Assembly: GCA_049965095.1 (NCBI GenBank)
Contig: JBMFWR010000002.1
Coordinates: 1 to 64,000, forward strand
From: JAKAWW01 sp049965095
Lineage (GTDB): Archaea; Micrarchaeota; Micrarchaeia; Micrarchaeales; Micrarchaeaceae
DNA length: 64,000 nucleotides
Direction: 5' to 3'
Made by a program: the position numbers and the translations under genes. A model generated the notes under the pieces. The model did not search any database and was not told where the DNA came from. It worked only from the letters and a program-made list of their open reading frames with translations. Shown piece by piece: positions 49,089 through 57,821 of the stretch. Within the stretch, counting starts at the first letter, position 1, and each line of letters begins with the position of its first letter.

Positions 49089-50503
49089 TAATGGATAAAT
49101 TTGACTATGCAATAATAGGGCAGGGATCGGCGGCGTTTGCCGCCGCGATAAAGGCAAACGAACTTGGGATAAAGACGGTGATGATAGGCAGGAACGAGAC
49201 AGATGGAGCAGTATTGGGCGGCACGTGCATAAACGTCGGCTGCGTGCCGAGCAAAAGGCTGATAACGGTTGCAAAATTCATCAACGAATTGAAGGAGAGA
49301 AGGTTCAAGGGGGTAAGCTACGAGATTGGAAAGGTAAAATACGAAGAAATAGCTGCGGAGACGAAGGATATTGTAAAGCACCTGAGAAAGCAAAAATACG
49401 AAGAGGTTTTGCATGGGCTCGAAAATGTGGAATACATAAACGAATTCGGCTCCATAGCCGGAAAGGGCAGAGATTACATCGAGCTTGGCGCTGGTAGGCG
49501 AAGCATAGCGGCAAAAAAGGTGCTCATGGCTACAGGAGCGAGGGCGAGCGTGCCAAAAATAGAGGGTGTGGAGAAGGTAAAGTACATAACAAACGAGGAG
49601 GCGCTTTTCCTTGACAAGCTGCCTGAATCTATTATGGTGGTTGGTGGCAGGGCGCTAGGGCTGGAGTTTGCGCAACTCTTCGCGAGGCTTGGAGTCAAGG
49701 TGACGCTGCTCCAGAGAAGCAGTACCATAATACCGGAGCATGAGCCGCAGATAGCGGCTCTCTTGCAAAAATACTTGAGTGGAGAGGGTATTAACATAAA
49801 GACAAATGTTGTGCCGTCAAGGATAAGCGAATATAATGGCGTGAAGCGTATAGAGACCGCTGATGGCAAGTACTTTGAGGCTGATGAGATCCTTTTCGCA
49901 ACAGGCAGAAAGCCTAATATTGAAAAGCTCAATTGCGAGAAAGTGGGGCTCAGGCTCGAAAATGGATTCATTTTTACAAACGAGTTCATGGAAACAAACG
50001 TAAACGGGATATATGCTGCTGGTGACATTACCGGCGAGCCCATGCTCGAAGCACTTGCTGCAAAGGAGGGCACCGTTGCAACTATCAATGCATTCACTAA
50101 TGCAAAGGCTAAGATAAGCAAAAACGAGATACCGAAGGCAATATTTACAGATCCTGAGGTGGCTACTGTTGGGCTTACTGACGCTGAGGCACACGGGAAA
50201 GGGTTTAAATGCGCGTGCAACACGTTGCCCTTGAGCCTTGTGCCAAAGGCGAGCATAATCGGCGACACAAGAGGCGCCGTGAAGATAGTGATAGATTACA
50301 AGACGCACAAGATACTTGGGATGCACATACTTGCGCCGAACGCCGCAGACATTATACACGAGGGCGTCCTTGCGGTAAAGTTCGGCCTCACAATCGATGA
50401 CATAATAGACACGGTGCACGTGTTTCCAACCTTGAGCGAGTCGATAAAGCTTGCGGCACAGTCCTTCTATGCCGACGTGTCGAAGATGAGCTGCTGCACG
50501 TAA
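49085..50503 (+). CDS. merA: Mercuric reductase
   Basis: A 472-residue flavin disulfide oxidoreductase. FAD-binding GQGSAAFAAAIKA near residue 12, redox-active GGTCINVGCVPSK (Cys48 and Cys53), NAD(P)H-binding VVGGRALGLEFAQ, second FAD motif GIYAAGDITGEP, and the C-terminal Cys-Cys pair in KMSCCT, which passes Hg(II) to the active site of the partner subunit and separates MerA from lipoamide dehydrogenases. The N-terminal NmerA domain is absent. It reduces Hg(II) to volatile Hg(0) with NADPH. ATG 49085 overlaps the regulator stop (ATGA); ATG 49091 is also possible. Confidence 0.92.
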   Translation: MIMDKFDYAIIGQGSAAFAAAIKANELGIKTVMIGRNETDGAVLGGTCINVGCVPSKRLITVAKFINELKERRFKGVSYEIGKVKYEEIAAETKDIVKHLRKQKYEEVLHGLENVEYINEFGSIAGKGRDYIELGAGRRSIAAKKVLMATGARASVPKIEGVEKVKYITNEEALFLDKLPESIMVVGGRALGLEFAQLFARLGVKVTLLQRSSTIIPEHEPQIAALLQKYLSGEGINIKTNVVPSRISEYNGVKRIETADGKYFEADEILFATGRKPNIEKLNCEKVGLRLENGFIFTNEFMETNVNGIYAAGDITGEPMLEALAAKEGTVATINAFTNAKAKISKNEIPKAIFTDPEVATVGLTDAEAHGKGFKCACNTLPLSLVPKASIIGDTRGAVKIVIDYKTHKILGMHILAPNAADIIHEGVLAVKFGLTIDDIIDTVHVFPTLSESIKLAAQSFYADVSKMSCCT

Positions 50504-50794
50504 TCACAGCGCAAGCTCCACAAAATCATTGCCGAGGCGCCGCAGGCGCATGCCCCACTCATTGCCATCTACTTCCCTTATGTCAACAGATTTGCCCGAG
50601 GAAGCAGTCATCAGTATTTTGCAGCACTTGGAGCCGTTATTTATCTCAATGCGCATATGCAAACCCATATGGCTAAGCTGCAATGCGCGATAATGCAAGG
50701 TCCTGAAATCCGGCAATTTTGTGTAACCGCGCTCGGCGAATAACTTCCGCGTCTCCCTGTAGCCAATGCCCTGCACAGCCCTTATGCCAGACAT
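50504..50794 (-). pseudogene. Transposase remnant (IS5-like N-terminal part)
   Basis: A minus frame of 96 residues from ATG 50794 reads GIGYRETRKLFAERGYTKLPDFRTLHYRALQ then MGLHMRIEI and KILMTASSGKSVDIREVDGNEW. This is the layout of DDE transposases: a fold that ends just after the first catalytic-like Asp/Ser strand (compare IAVDSTGIKV). It is cut short; no catalytic core follows and the end falls one base after the merA stop. It is best read as debris of an insertion sequence downstream of the mer-like operon. Confidence 0.5.
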
Positions 50795-50955
50795 CGCAAG
50801 GATGAGGCACGAGGAATGAAGCATGGGCCTTCCAGCGGCGTGATGCCAGTGCTTGCGGCGTTAGCAATGGCATTTAGCTCAGTGACAGTTGTGGCAAACT
50901 CCCTGCTCCTCGCGAAAAGCTAAACCAATTCGCCAAATCGTTTATATCATCCAAA

Positions 50956-51150
50956 TGGCAACAGGAGGTTTCCCTGTTTGTTGAAGCCAAGGGTCTTTAC
51001 GAGTATTACTATCGTGCAGCAAAGGCGCTGATTGCAGCAAAAGTGCCTTTAGAAGCAAGGTGGCAAAGGCAATGGCATCTCCCACATTATGGCGCTGTAG
51101 ATGTCAATTATCGCACGCAACGAACCTTTTCAGGCGCTTTGCTGGATTAA
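50956..51150 (+). pseudogene. Start-less open frame, probable gene remnant
   Basis: Within the 550-base stretch between merA debris and tRNA-Glu, one plus frame stays open for 65 codons and reads like protein (VEAKGLYEYYYRAAKALIAAK, then LPHYGAVDVNYRTQR), yet has no ATG, GTG or TTG. A TATATC element (about 50942-50948) and an AGGAGG sequence (50963-50968) precede it, so CTG initiation cannot be excluded. More likely it is a decayed gene. The rest of 50795-51342 shows only A+T-rich spacer and a small hairpin at 51283-51302. Confidence 0.3.
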
Positions 51151-51342
51151 AGCCATTTTTGCACAATTTTTGTCCTTAAATATTTATTTAAATTAAAGGC
51201 ACTCTTGTAAGCAAAGATGCGGCTTTATAGGTGCTAAAATAATTAGAAAAGGACCAGTATGATTATATTATTCGTAGAGAAAGAACCTAATTTGTCAGGT
51301 TCCTATTTAGGATTTGAACATGCCTTCCTCGAAAGGCAGAAA

Positions 51343-51417
51343 TGCTCCCGCCGGGATTTGAACCCGAGTTCCAGGCTCGAAGGGCCTGTGTCCTTGACCG
51401 GGCTAGACGATGGGAGC
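51343..51417 (-). tRNA. tRNA-Glu(TTC)
   Basis: The minus strand folds as a complete tRNA: acceptor GCTCCCA/CGGGAGC with an A-C mismatch at the last pair, D-arm GTCT/GGAC, anticodon arm CAGGC-CCTTCGA-GCCTG with anticodon TTC, and T-arm TCGGG-TTCAAAT-CCCGG. Discriminator A; no intron and no encoded CCA. A short hairpin (GAACCT...AGGTTC, 51283-51302) follows its 3' side. Confidence 0.93.
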
Positions 51418-51531
51418 CTATTGATATTTCTATTAAGAATGCATAAAAACTTTGCTATTGCTTATATCTCCTTCCAATTTGAATCTGCAAAAATATTTAA
51501 GGCGAGGCTTCGCAATAATTAGGGTGTTAGA

Positions 51532-52068
51532 ATGATATTGTCAGATTTCGATTTAAAGAACATGATAAAGAACAGGAGGCTTGTGATAGAGCCTTTCGTA
51601 TCAGAGATAGTTAGGGAGAACGGCATAGATTTCAGGCTTGCAGACGAAGTGGCGCACCATGCCAAGACGCCTAAAAACTTCATTATGGATCCGACTGATG
51701 AGGAGTCAATAAAAAAGGGCTATAAGATAACAAAGGGGCAGAAAAATATTATAATCAAGCCTTACGAGCAGGTGCTACTCTCTACATATGAAAAGGTATC
51801 AATGCCAGATGACATAGCAGGAATTGTTGAGCTCAGAAGCACATGGGCGAGGCATGGTCTTTCGATGCCGCCTACAATAATAGATGCGGGATTCAAGGGC
51901 ACAATAACACTTGAGGTGTTTAACAATGCACCCTATGCGATAGCACTAAAACCAATGCTTAGATTTGCGCACGTGATATTCATAAAAACAACAAGTAGGG
52001 TGCTTAACCTGTATAATGGCAATTACAACATGCAAAGCGGAATAAAGCTGCCACAAGCAATAAAATAG
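51532..52068 (+). CDS. dcd: dCTP deaminase (Dcd/dUTPase family)
   Basis: A 178-residue homotrimer-type nucleotide deaminase. Seen: ILSDFDLKNMIKNRRLVIEPF at the N terminus, NGIDFRLADEV, LRSTWARHGLS (the phosphate-binding RSxxxRxG-like motif), and TIIDAGFKGTITLEVFN with the catalytic Glu. It deaminates dCTP to dUTP, and in some archaea also hydrolyses dUTP to dUMP. A TATA-like AAAATATTTAAGGCG (about 51489-51503) precedes the ATG by about 30 bases. Confidence 0.92.
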   Translation: MILSDFDLKNMIKNRRLVIEPFVSEIVRENGIDFRLADEVAHHAKTPKNFIMDPTDEESIKKGYKITKGQKNIIIKPYEQVLLSTYEKVSMPDDIAGIVELRSTWARHGLSMPPTIIDAGFKGTITLEVFNNAPYAIALKPMLRFAHVIFIKTTSRVLNLYNGNYNMQSGIKLPQAIK

Positions 52069-52121
52069 CATGCACTAGGAGGGCTTGACTTTATAATGCT
52101 CAGATTGCAGGGCCTATGCAA

Positions 52122-52793
52122 TTAACGCCCTTTTACTGTAGTGCCATCGTGCTTCTTGCCGTTTAGCACTTTTTCAAGTTCGTTAATCCGCGCGTCTACG
52201 AATTTTATCTCTATCCCGGATCTTCGCGCAAGGATGCTAGCAAAAACATCAAACATGAAATTTGTACCAGGCTCGCGCTTGTCATCCGAGAATGCCCGAC
52301 CAAGCAGTTGCTCAAATGAGGCAGTTACAATCTTGTGCGCCCCTGTGTAAGAAGGATTTAAATCATACAGATAGCTTGTCTTACTTATGTTTATCAAAAG
52401 CTTGCTGCCGAGCGCCTCGCACGCCAATTCGGCAACAGAATCTGTAGTTATGCCCGGCACTATGCCACCTATTACTATTATTTTGCTATAATTGCTTAGA
52501 TTTTTGAGTTCGTAAATGCTGTCAGCAAGCGTCGAGCCATGCATAATCTCACTGACCACCAAGGCATTTATACGGCTTGCAGCAATTCCTATTTCATCAA
52601 GAGTGAACTTGCTTTTCACAATCGCGCTTGCAGACTTTATAAGCTGCCGTGCCACCGGCCCTCCGCCAACAACAACCACAAATTTTTCTTTTCTTCTTGA
52701 TAGCAAACGGTAAAGTTCTTTTATATATGAAGCATTGAACGCGCTGTCATCATAAACCACACTTCCACTCAGGGAAAGCACGATAGTGCGCAT
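52122..52793 (-). CDS. pyrH: Uridylate kinase (UMP kinase), archaeal type
   Basis: A 223-residue amino-acid-kinase-fold enzyme. Seen: VLSLSGSVVYDD at the phosphate-binding start, KFVVVVGGGPVARQLI, a long middle with IVIGGIVPGITTDSVA and ISKTSYLYDLNP (nucleotide-binding), and PGTNFMFDVFASILARRSGIEI near the end. It phosphorylates UMP to UDP. Its length and the PGTNFMFD ending match the archaeal UMP kinase branch. It stands alone between dcd and the HhH gene. Confidence 0.9.
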   Translation of the reverse strand: MRTIVLSLSGSVVYDDSAFNASYIKELYRLLSRRKEKFVVVVGGGPVARQLIKSASAIVKSKFTLDEIGIAASRINALVVSEIMHGSTLADSIYELKNLSNYSKIIVIGGIVPGITTDSVAELACEALGSKLLINISKTSYLYDLNPSYTGAHKIVTASFEQLLGRAFSDDKREPGTNFMFDVFASILARRSGIEIKFVDARINELEKVLNGKKHDGTTVKGR

Positions 52794-52954
52794 AATAGTA
52801 GTTATGCAACAATAAATAAATAGTTAGCTATGGGATTTTGCAGCACAAATGAAAGATTTGCAGAACAACTAAAAACGTTCATGATAATTTGCGCAAGTAT
52901 TAAAAAATCGAGGTGCAATTACGTATTGTTTAAAGGTTAGGTAACGATGAGCGG

Positions 52955-53560
52955 ATGAATGCAAATGATCTTGTAGAAAGTTATGGACAGCTTTACAGTG
53001 ATGAACTTGGTATAAAGCTTAGAAAGCGCGGCAATGAAATCTTTAGGTGGTTCGTAGCAAGCGTGCTTTTTGGTGCTCCGATAAGCGAGGAAGCGGCAAA
53101 AAAGGCCTTTAGAATGCTAGACGAAATGAAAGCTTTGACTCCAGAAGGGCTCATACACCTTGGCTGGAACAGGATCGTAAAGGTTTTGGACAATGGTGGT
53201 TATACTAGATATGATTTCAAAACTGCTGACAAGTTGCTTGAGGTTGCAAACAGCATAATCAAGCTTTACAGGTCGAGCATGCTGTTCCTCATGGAAAGCT
53301 GTGTGTCGCAGCAGGAGCTTGAAGAAAAGCTCAGAAGCCTCGGCAAGGGTATAGGCCCTACTACAGTGAGCATTTTCTTCAGGGACATTAGCACAATATG
53401 GAAAATAAAGTGTAGATATTCAAAAAAAGCTTTGGAAACAGCAGCAACGCTCGGGATAAAGCTTGATAGGTATAATCCTTTTTTGGAAACCGCGCTAATA
53501 AGATATGCGCATGCACACAGGTCAAAAAAGAGGAATGGAGATTTTCATGCCAAGGTCTAA
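52955..53560 (+). CDS. Helix-hairpin-helix protein, DNA glycosylase-like
   Basis: A 201-residue helical protein. The EEKLRSLGKGIGPTTVSIFFRDI segment is a helix-hairpin-helix of the endonuclease III superfamily, and the preceding order of helices (FRWFVASVLFGAPISEEAAKKAF) fits the six-helix barrel of that fold. The catalytic Lys/Asp pair and the C-terminal [4Fe-4S] cysteines of Nth are not visible, so it may bind damaged DNA without Nth chemistry. The 3' end overlaps the ATPase gene by 14 bases. Confidence 0.7.
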   Translation: MNANDLVESYGQLYSDELGIKLRKRGNEIFRWFVASVLFGAPISEEAAKKAFRMLDEMKALTPEGLIHLGWNRIVKVLDNGGYTRYDFKTADKLLEVANSIIKLYRSSMLFLMESCVSQQELEEKLRSLGKGIGPTTVSIFFRDISTIWKIKCRYSKKALETAATLGIKLDRYNPFLETALIRYAHAHRSKKRNGDFHAKV

Positions 53561-55979
53561 CAGAGTATACAACAAATACGAGCAGCAAAGCGTAGATACA
53601 GTGCTAAAAATGCTCAATAGCAGCAGAAACGGACTTGAAGAAAGAGAAGCAAATGAAAGGCTCCGCAGAAACGGCTACAACGAGATAAAGGAACACAAGC
53701 AAAGCGGCGCTGTGAAGCTGCTAAAGAAGTTCTATGGACCCATACCATTAATGCTTGAAATAGTAATGGTGATAACCTTTTTGATAAAAGACATGAAGGA
53801 CTTTTACCTTATATCAGCTCTGCTTGTGTTCAATGCGCTGGTGAGCTTCTTTGAGGAAAGGAAAGCAGACGACGCTGTGGAGATGCTTGAAAAAAGGCTT
53901 AGCGTTAACGCCAGAGTTCTCAGATCAGGGGAATGGAAGCAGGTGCAGGCAAGGGAACTTGTAGTGGGCGACATAATACGCCTGAGAATAGGAGACATAG
54001 TGCCTGCAGACTGCAAGGTTATATCAAGCAGCGACCTTGAGGCAGACCAATCGGTGCTTACAGGCGAATCTTTGCCTGTCAAGAAAAAAGCTTCAAATAT
54101 TGTATATTCTGGCTCGATTATCAAAGAGGGGGAAGCGACGTGCATAGTAATAGCAACAGGCTATGACACGTATTATGGGAAGACCACCAAACTTGTGCAG
54201 ATAGCTGGTGCCAAGTCACATTTGCAAAGCACAATCTTGGGCATAGCAAGGTATCTAATAACTTTTGACATTATTGTTGCTTCGATAATATTCGCGTACG
54301 GCATATTGGTGCTGCAAGAAAGCTATGCAACTATGCTCCCTTTCATACTGGTTGTGCTTATAGCTTCAGTGCCTGTTGCATTGCCAGCAGCATTTACTGT
54401 AACAATGGCGCTGGGCACCAAGAGGCTTGCAGAGCGCTCTGTACTAGTTACAAAGCTTGATTCCATAGAGGAAACATCAACGCTGAACGTGATATGCTTT
54501 GACAAAACTGGGACGCTAACGGAGAATAGGCTTGAGGTAAAGGCTATTTACACAATTGGAAAGCATTCTAAGGAGGAAGTTGCAAAAGCAGCCCTGTTTG
54601 CTTCTAGGAAGGAGGACAACGATCCGCTTGACAGCGCTGTAATAAGGTATGCAGAGCGTGAAAAAATAAGCACAGGAAATTGCAAAACCATAGAATTCAA
54701 ACCTTTTCAACCAAAGACGAAGATGGCTTCAGCAAAAGTGCTGTGCAATGGCTCAACCCTTTACGCTATAAAAGGGGCTTACAGCGCGATTGCCTCAATG
54801 TGCAGCATAGGGAGAAAGGAGAAGGCAAAAATAGAGAAGCAAATTTTATTTTATTCAAGACTAAACTACAGAAATATTGCAGTTGCCATAGGTGGTGAAA
54901 AGCCTGAGCTCATCGGCATAATAGCCCTTTACGATAAGCCTAGAAGGGGCGCTGCGAGGCTTGTAAGCGAGCTAAGATCCCTGGGCGTAAAGGTAAAGAT
55001 GATAACTGGTGACAACCTGCTAATCGCGGAAGAGATTGCGCATGAAGTCGGGATAGGTGACCGCATTGCAGACTTCAGCACGCTTAAGGGCAAGAGCATA
55101 GAAGAGATGGAAAAGGGAATAAATGAATCCGATGGATTCGCAGAGATATTCCCAGAAGATAAGTATACAATAGTGAAAACACTTCAAAAAGAGGATTATA
55201 GAGTAGGAATGACAGGTGATGGAGTAAATGATGCTCCAGCGCTAAAGCAGGCGGAGGTTGGAATAGCTGTTGAAAACGCAACAGACGTAGCCAAAAGCGT
55301 TGCGGGCATCGTATTGATAAAAAACGGGATTGATGTCATAGTCGATGCAATAAAGGAGAGTAGGAGAATTTTCGAAAGGATGATGACCTATACCATGGTA
55401 AAGGTAGTAAAGGTAATACAGATAGTACTGTTTGTAATGGTGGCATTTATTGTGCTTAAGCAGGTGCCAATATTGCCTTTTGGTCTTATACTGCTTATTT
55501 TTACCAATGACATAACGAACATTGCGATATCAACAGACAACGCGGAATATTCAAAGAAGCCTGACACATGGAACATGCGGAGCATCTCATATACCTCGCT
55601 TGCCTTGGGCATTGTATTCATGCTGATAACGCTGCTTTTCATACCAGCGGGCATTTATATGAGGCTCTCTGCAGGTGCTTTCCAGACTTTTACATTCTTC
55701 ATGTTTGTAGTGACAGACCAGCTACTTGTATACAGCTTAAGGAGCAGGAAGCATATGTGGGACAACAAGCCGAGCAAATGGCTTGCAGGTTCTTCTGTGC
55801 TCGGGATTCTTGCTGGTGCAGTATTTGCCTATTTTGGCATATTGATAACTAGCATACCACTCTATGCAATATTAGGCACAATCGCACTGGGCATTGCAGC
55901 CGTGATTTTGTTCGACTTCATAAAAATAAGGATATATGACATCGCAGGAATAAGATGGCATTACGAAGTAATAGGCTAA
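53547..55979 (+). CDS. P-type proton-translocating ATPase (type IIIA)
   Basis: An 810-residue P-type ATPase. TGES in the actuator domain (near residue 173), the phosphorylation motif DKTGTLTEN (Asp near 320), the nucleotide-binding domain, and TGDGVNDAPALKQAEVGIA in the hinge are present. The transmembrane pattern and motifs PVALPAAFTVTMALG and ALVSFFEERKADDAV fit plasma-membrane H+-ATPases of group IIIA rather than Ca2+ or K+ pumps. It would export protons in an acidophile or build a proton gradient. ATG 53547 was chosen as the start of the family-like N terminus. Confidence 0.9.
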   Translation: MPRSNRVYNKYEQQSVDTVLKMLNSSRNGLEEREANERLRRNGYNEIKEHKQSGAVKLLKKFYGPIPLMLEIVMVITFLIKDMKDFYLISALLVFNALVSFFEERKADDAVEMLEKRLSVNARVLRSGEWKQVQARELVVGDIIRLRIGDIVPADCKVISSSDLEADQSVLTGESLPVKKKASNIVYSGSIIKEGEATCIVIATGYDTYYGKTTKLVQIAGAKSHLQSTILGIARYLITFDIIVASIIFAYGILVLQESYATMLPFILVVLIASVPVALPAAFTVTMALGTKRLAERSVLVTKLDSIEETSTLNVICFDKTGTLTENRLEVKAIYTIGKHSKEEVAKAALFASRKEDNDPLDSAVIRYAEREKISTGNCKTIEFKPFQPKTKMASAKVLCNGSTLYAIKGAYSAIASMCSIGRKEKAKIEKQILFYSRLNYRNIAVAIGGEKPELIGIIALYDKPRRGAARLVSELRSLGVKVKMITGDNLLIAEEIAHEVGIGDRIADFSTLKGKSIEEMEKGINESDGFAEIFPEDKYTIVKTLQKEDYRVGMTGDGVNDAPALKQAEVGIAVENATDVAKSVAGIVLIKNGIDVIVDAIKESRRIFERMMTYTMVKVVKVIQIVLFVMVAFIVLKQVPILPFGLILLIFTNDITNIAISTDNAEYSKKPDTWNMRSISYTSLALGIVFMLITLLFIPAGIYMRLSAGAFQTFTFFMFVVTDQLLVYSLRSRKHMWDNKPSKWLAGSSVLGILAGAVFAYFGILITSIPLYAILGTIALGIAAVILFDFIKIRIYDIAGIRWHYEVIG

Positions 55980-56017
55980 ACACCATATTAGCAAGTTATT
56001 TCCTTTTCCATGATTTA

Positions 56018-56032
56018 TTAGTATAATACTAA
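56018..56032. promoter_or_regulatory. Palindromic operator before the DtxR-like gene
   Basis: TTAGTAT-A-ATACTAA is a perfect 15-base palindrome, followed by a second half-site-like ATTAGTAAT (56037-56045) and the TATA box ATATTTAAATATT (about 56044-56056), about 27 bases before ATG 56083. The layout is expected of a metal-dependent repressor acting on its own gene. Confidence 0.65.
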
Positions 56033-56082
56033 TTTTATTAGTAATATTTAAATATTTTGGCTTCGTTATATTGCTGAGCACC

Positions 56083-56478
56083 ATGGACATCACAAAAAAG
56101 GAAAGGGACTGCCTCGTTGCAATAGGCAGCATAGATTCTAAGTTCCAGCCGCGGCTCATTGACATTGCAAAAAGCATGAAAGTGTCAGCGCCTACAGCAT
56201 ATAACCTTGTAAAAAGGCTTTGCAAAAAGGGTTTGATCGAGGACTACAAAGGTTCTATTGTAATGACTGAGAAAGGCAGGAAAATGCACAAAGATATAAT
56301 AATGGCTCACAGATGCATAGAGGTGCTGCTAAGCAAGGCGGGAATAGACAAGGACTGCGCGTGCAAAGATGCACAAAAGATAGATTATGTAATAGGCACT
56401 AAAGAAGCAAGAAAGCTGCTTTATTACATAGGCAATCCGAAGAGCTGCCCACATGGCAAGCCCATCGTAATAGCGTAG
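56083..56478 (+). CDS. DtxR/MntR-like metal-dependent regulator
   Basis: A 131-residue regulator: winged helix RERDCLVAIGSI-like start, then LIDIAKSMKVSAPTAYNLVKRLCKKGLIEDYKGSIVMTEKG, the DtxR-family reading head, and a dimerisation domain HKDIIMAHRCIEVLLSKAGID with Cys and His residues (DCACKDA, CPHGKPI) as metal ligands. ATG 56083 follows a TATA box by about 27 bases. It is directly followed by a metal transporter, so it probably controls metal uptake or export in response to Mn, Fe or Ni. Confidence 0.85.
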   Translation: MDITKKERDCLVAIGSIDSKFQPRLIDIAKSMKVSAPTAYNLVKRLCKKGLIEDYKGSIVMTEKGRKMHKDIIMAHRCIEVLLSKAGIDKDCACKDAQKIDYVIGTKEARKLLYYIGNPKSCPHGKPIVIA

Positions 56479-56486
56479 GTGTTTTT

Positions 56487-57476
56487 TTGATAAACGAAAT
56501 AATGTTGTTGCTAAACATAAATTTGAACCTGTGGAACCCGACAAATGTCGCCTTTACAGAAGCACTAATACTTTCGTTCCTACTAGGTATAGTGCATGGC
56601 ATAACACCCGATGAGCATACCTGGCCTATAACTTTTTCTTATGCTGTAGGAAGTTACAGCACGAAAAAGGGAATGAAAGCGGGGTTGATATTTTCAAGCG
56701 GATTCACGCTGCAAAGGGCTGTTCTCTCTGAGATAGCGTATTTTGCGCTTATAGCAATATTTACTACGGTAGTAGCTTTCGGGCTTACGTACATAGCTGT
56801 AGGAGTAGCGATGGCTGCAGCAGGCCTCTATCTCTCTAAAAAAAGCACATACGTGCATTGGCATTTCCTCGAAAAGAAGCTTGGCACCTGGCTTGGCATA
56901 CACAAGCACAACAGCAAATACCAGGAGGAGGAATTCGAGCACAAGATAAATCCGCTAGATTCCAAGGATGCCAAGCCAATGTTGAAAGAGGTACCACTCA
57001 AGCTTGCATTTGTGCACGGGCTAATTGCAGGCTTTGGCTTTGGCGCATTCGCGCTCATACTCTATACAGTAATGGTACCTGCGATGCCTAACATGTATGT
57101 CGCATGGCTTCCAGGCTTTCTTTTTGGCATAGGAACGATGACAATGCAGATAATATTCGGCGCATTCTTCGGCACCTTCCTTTCGAAGAAGAAAGGGCTT
57201 ACCAAGGAGGGGATAGCATTTATCTCCAAATACATAAGCAAAAGCGTGCTTTTTTACGGAGGCATAGCGTTTGTAATTGCAGGAGCAGCCATTCTTGCAT
57301 TCCCACAGATTATGAATTTCGGGATAAATACCGGCATAAAAATACATAATCTTGACAACCTTGACATAGGTTTCTTCCTTGTGGTGGTCGTAGTTGCAGT
57401 AATAGGTTTTGTTTCGTACTATGTCGCAATGAGGAAAGCGGAAGAGCTCGGGATGACAGCAAAGCAAGGTAGTTAA
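56487..57476 (+). CDS. Membrane metal transporter-like protein (NicO/RcnA-like fold)
   Basis: A 329-residue protein with seven or eight hydrophobic helices. The first half has LLGIVHGITPDEHTWPITFS and the second half LAFVHGLIAGFGFGAF: each is a HxxxxDxxH- or HGxxxGxGFG-like repeat, suggesting two pseudo-symmetric metal-binding helices of the NicO/cobalt-nickel efflux type. A cytoplasmic loop is rich in His and acids (WHFLEKKLGTWLGIHKH). TTG 56487 follows a ribosome-binding-like AGGTGT; ATG 56502 is an alternative. It forms an operon with the DtxR-like regulator, so its substrate is likely the sensed metal. The ion is unknown. Confidence 0.7.
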   Translation: MINEIMLLLNINLNLWNPTNVAFTEALILSFLLGIVHGITPDEHTWPITFSYAVGSYSTKKGMKAGLIFSSGFTLQRAVLSEIAYFALIAIFTTVVAFGLTYIAVGVAMAAAGLYLSKKSTYVHWHFLEKKLGTWLGIHKHNSKYQEEEFEHKINPLDSKDAKPMLKEVPLKLAFVHGLIAGFGFGAFALILYTVMVPAMPNMYVAWLPGFLFGIGTMTMQIIFGAFFGTFLSKKKGLTKEGIAFISKYISKSVLFYGGIAFVIAGAAILAFPQIMNFGINTGIKIHNLDNLDIGFFLVVVVVAVIGFVSYYVAMRKAEELGMTAKQGS

Positions 57477-57509
57477 TAAATAATTTGCATTGGCAATATA
57501 ACTGATAAA

Positions 57510-57821
57510 ATGGCTTTTGAGACTAAAAAATTTTCCCGCGTTATAGAGGATTTTACATGCAGCCATTGCGGCACAAAAGTTCATGGCAATGGTTATACTG
57601 ACCACTGCCCAAATTGCCTTTGGAGCCAACATGTTGACAAACATCCAGGAGATAGAAGCGAAGAATGCCATGGTGAGATGAAGCCAATCTATACTGAGCC
57701 GGATAGGAAAAAAGGCTTTATCATATATTATAAATGCGAAAAATGCGGAGCGAAAAAAAGAGTAACGGCTGCACCTGATGACAACAGGGAGCTGCTGGAG
57801 GCGCTCATGGTGAGGATATGA
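57510..57821 (+). CDS. RNHCP-domain zinc protein
   Basis: A 103-residue protein with the RNHCP signature: RVIEDFTCSHCGTKVHGNGYTDHCPNCLWSQHVD, then DRSEECHGEMKPI and YKCEKCGAKKRV. Three CxxC pairs and extra His residues should bind two zinc ions. The family is widespread in bacteria and archaea; its function is unsettled, and RNA or nucleic-acid binding has been supposed. It ends four bases inside the start of the oxidoreductase alpha gene, so it may be translated with it. Confidence 0.88.
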   Translation: MAFETKKFSRVIEDFTCSHCGTKVHGNGYTDHCPNCLWSQHVDKHPGDRSEECHGEMKPIYTEPDRKKGFIIYYKCEKCGAKKRVTAAPDDNRELLEALMVRI

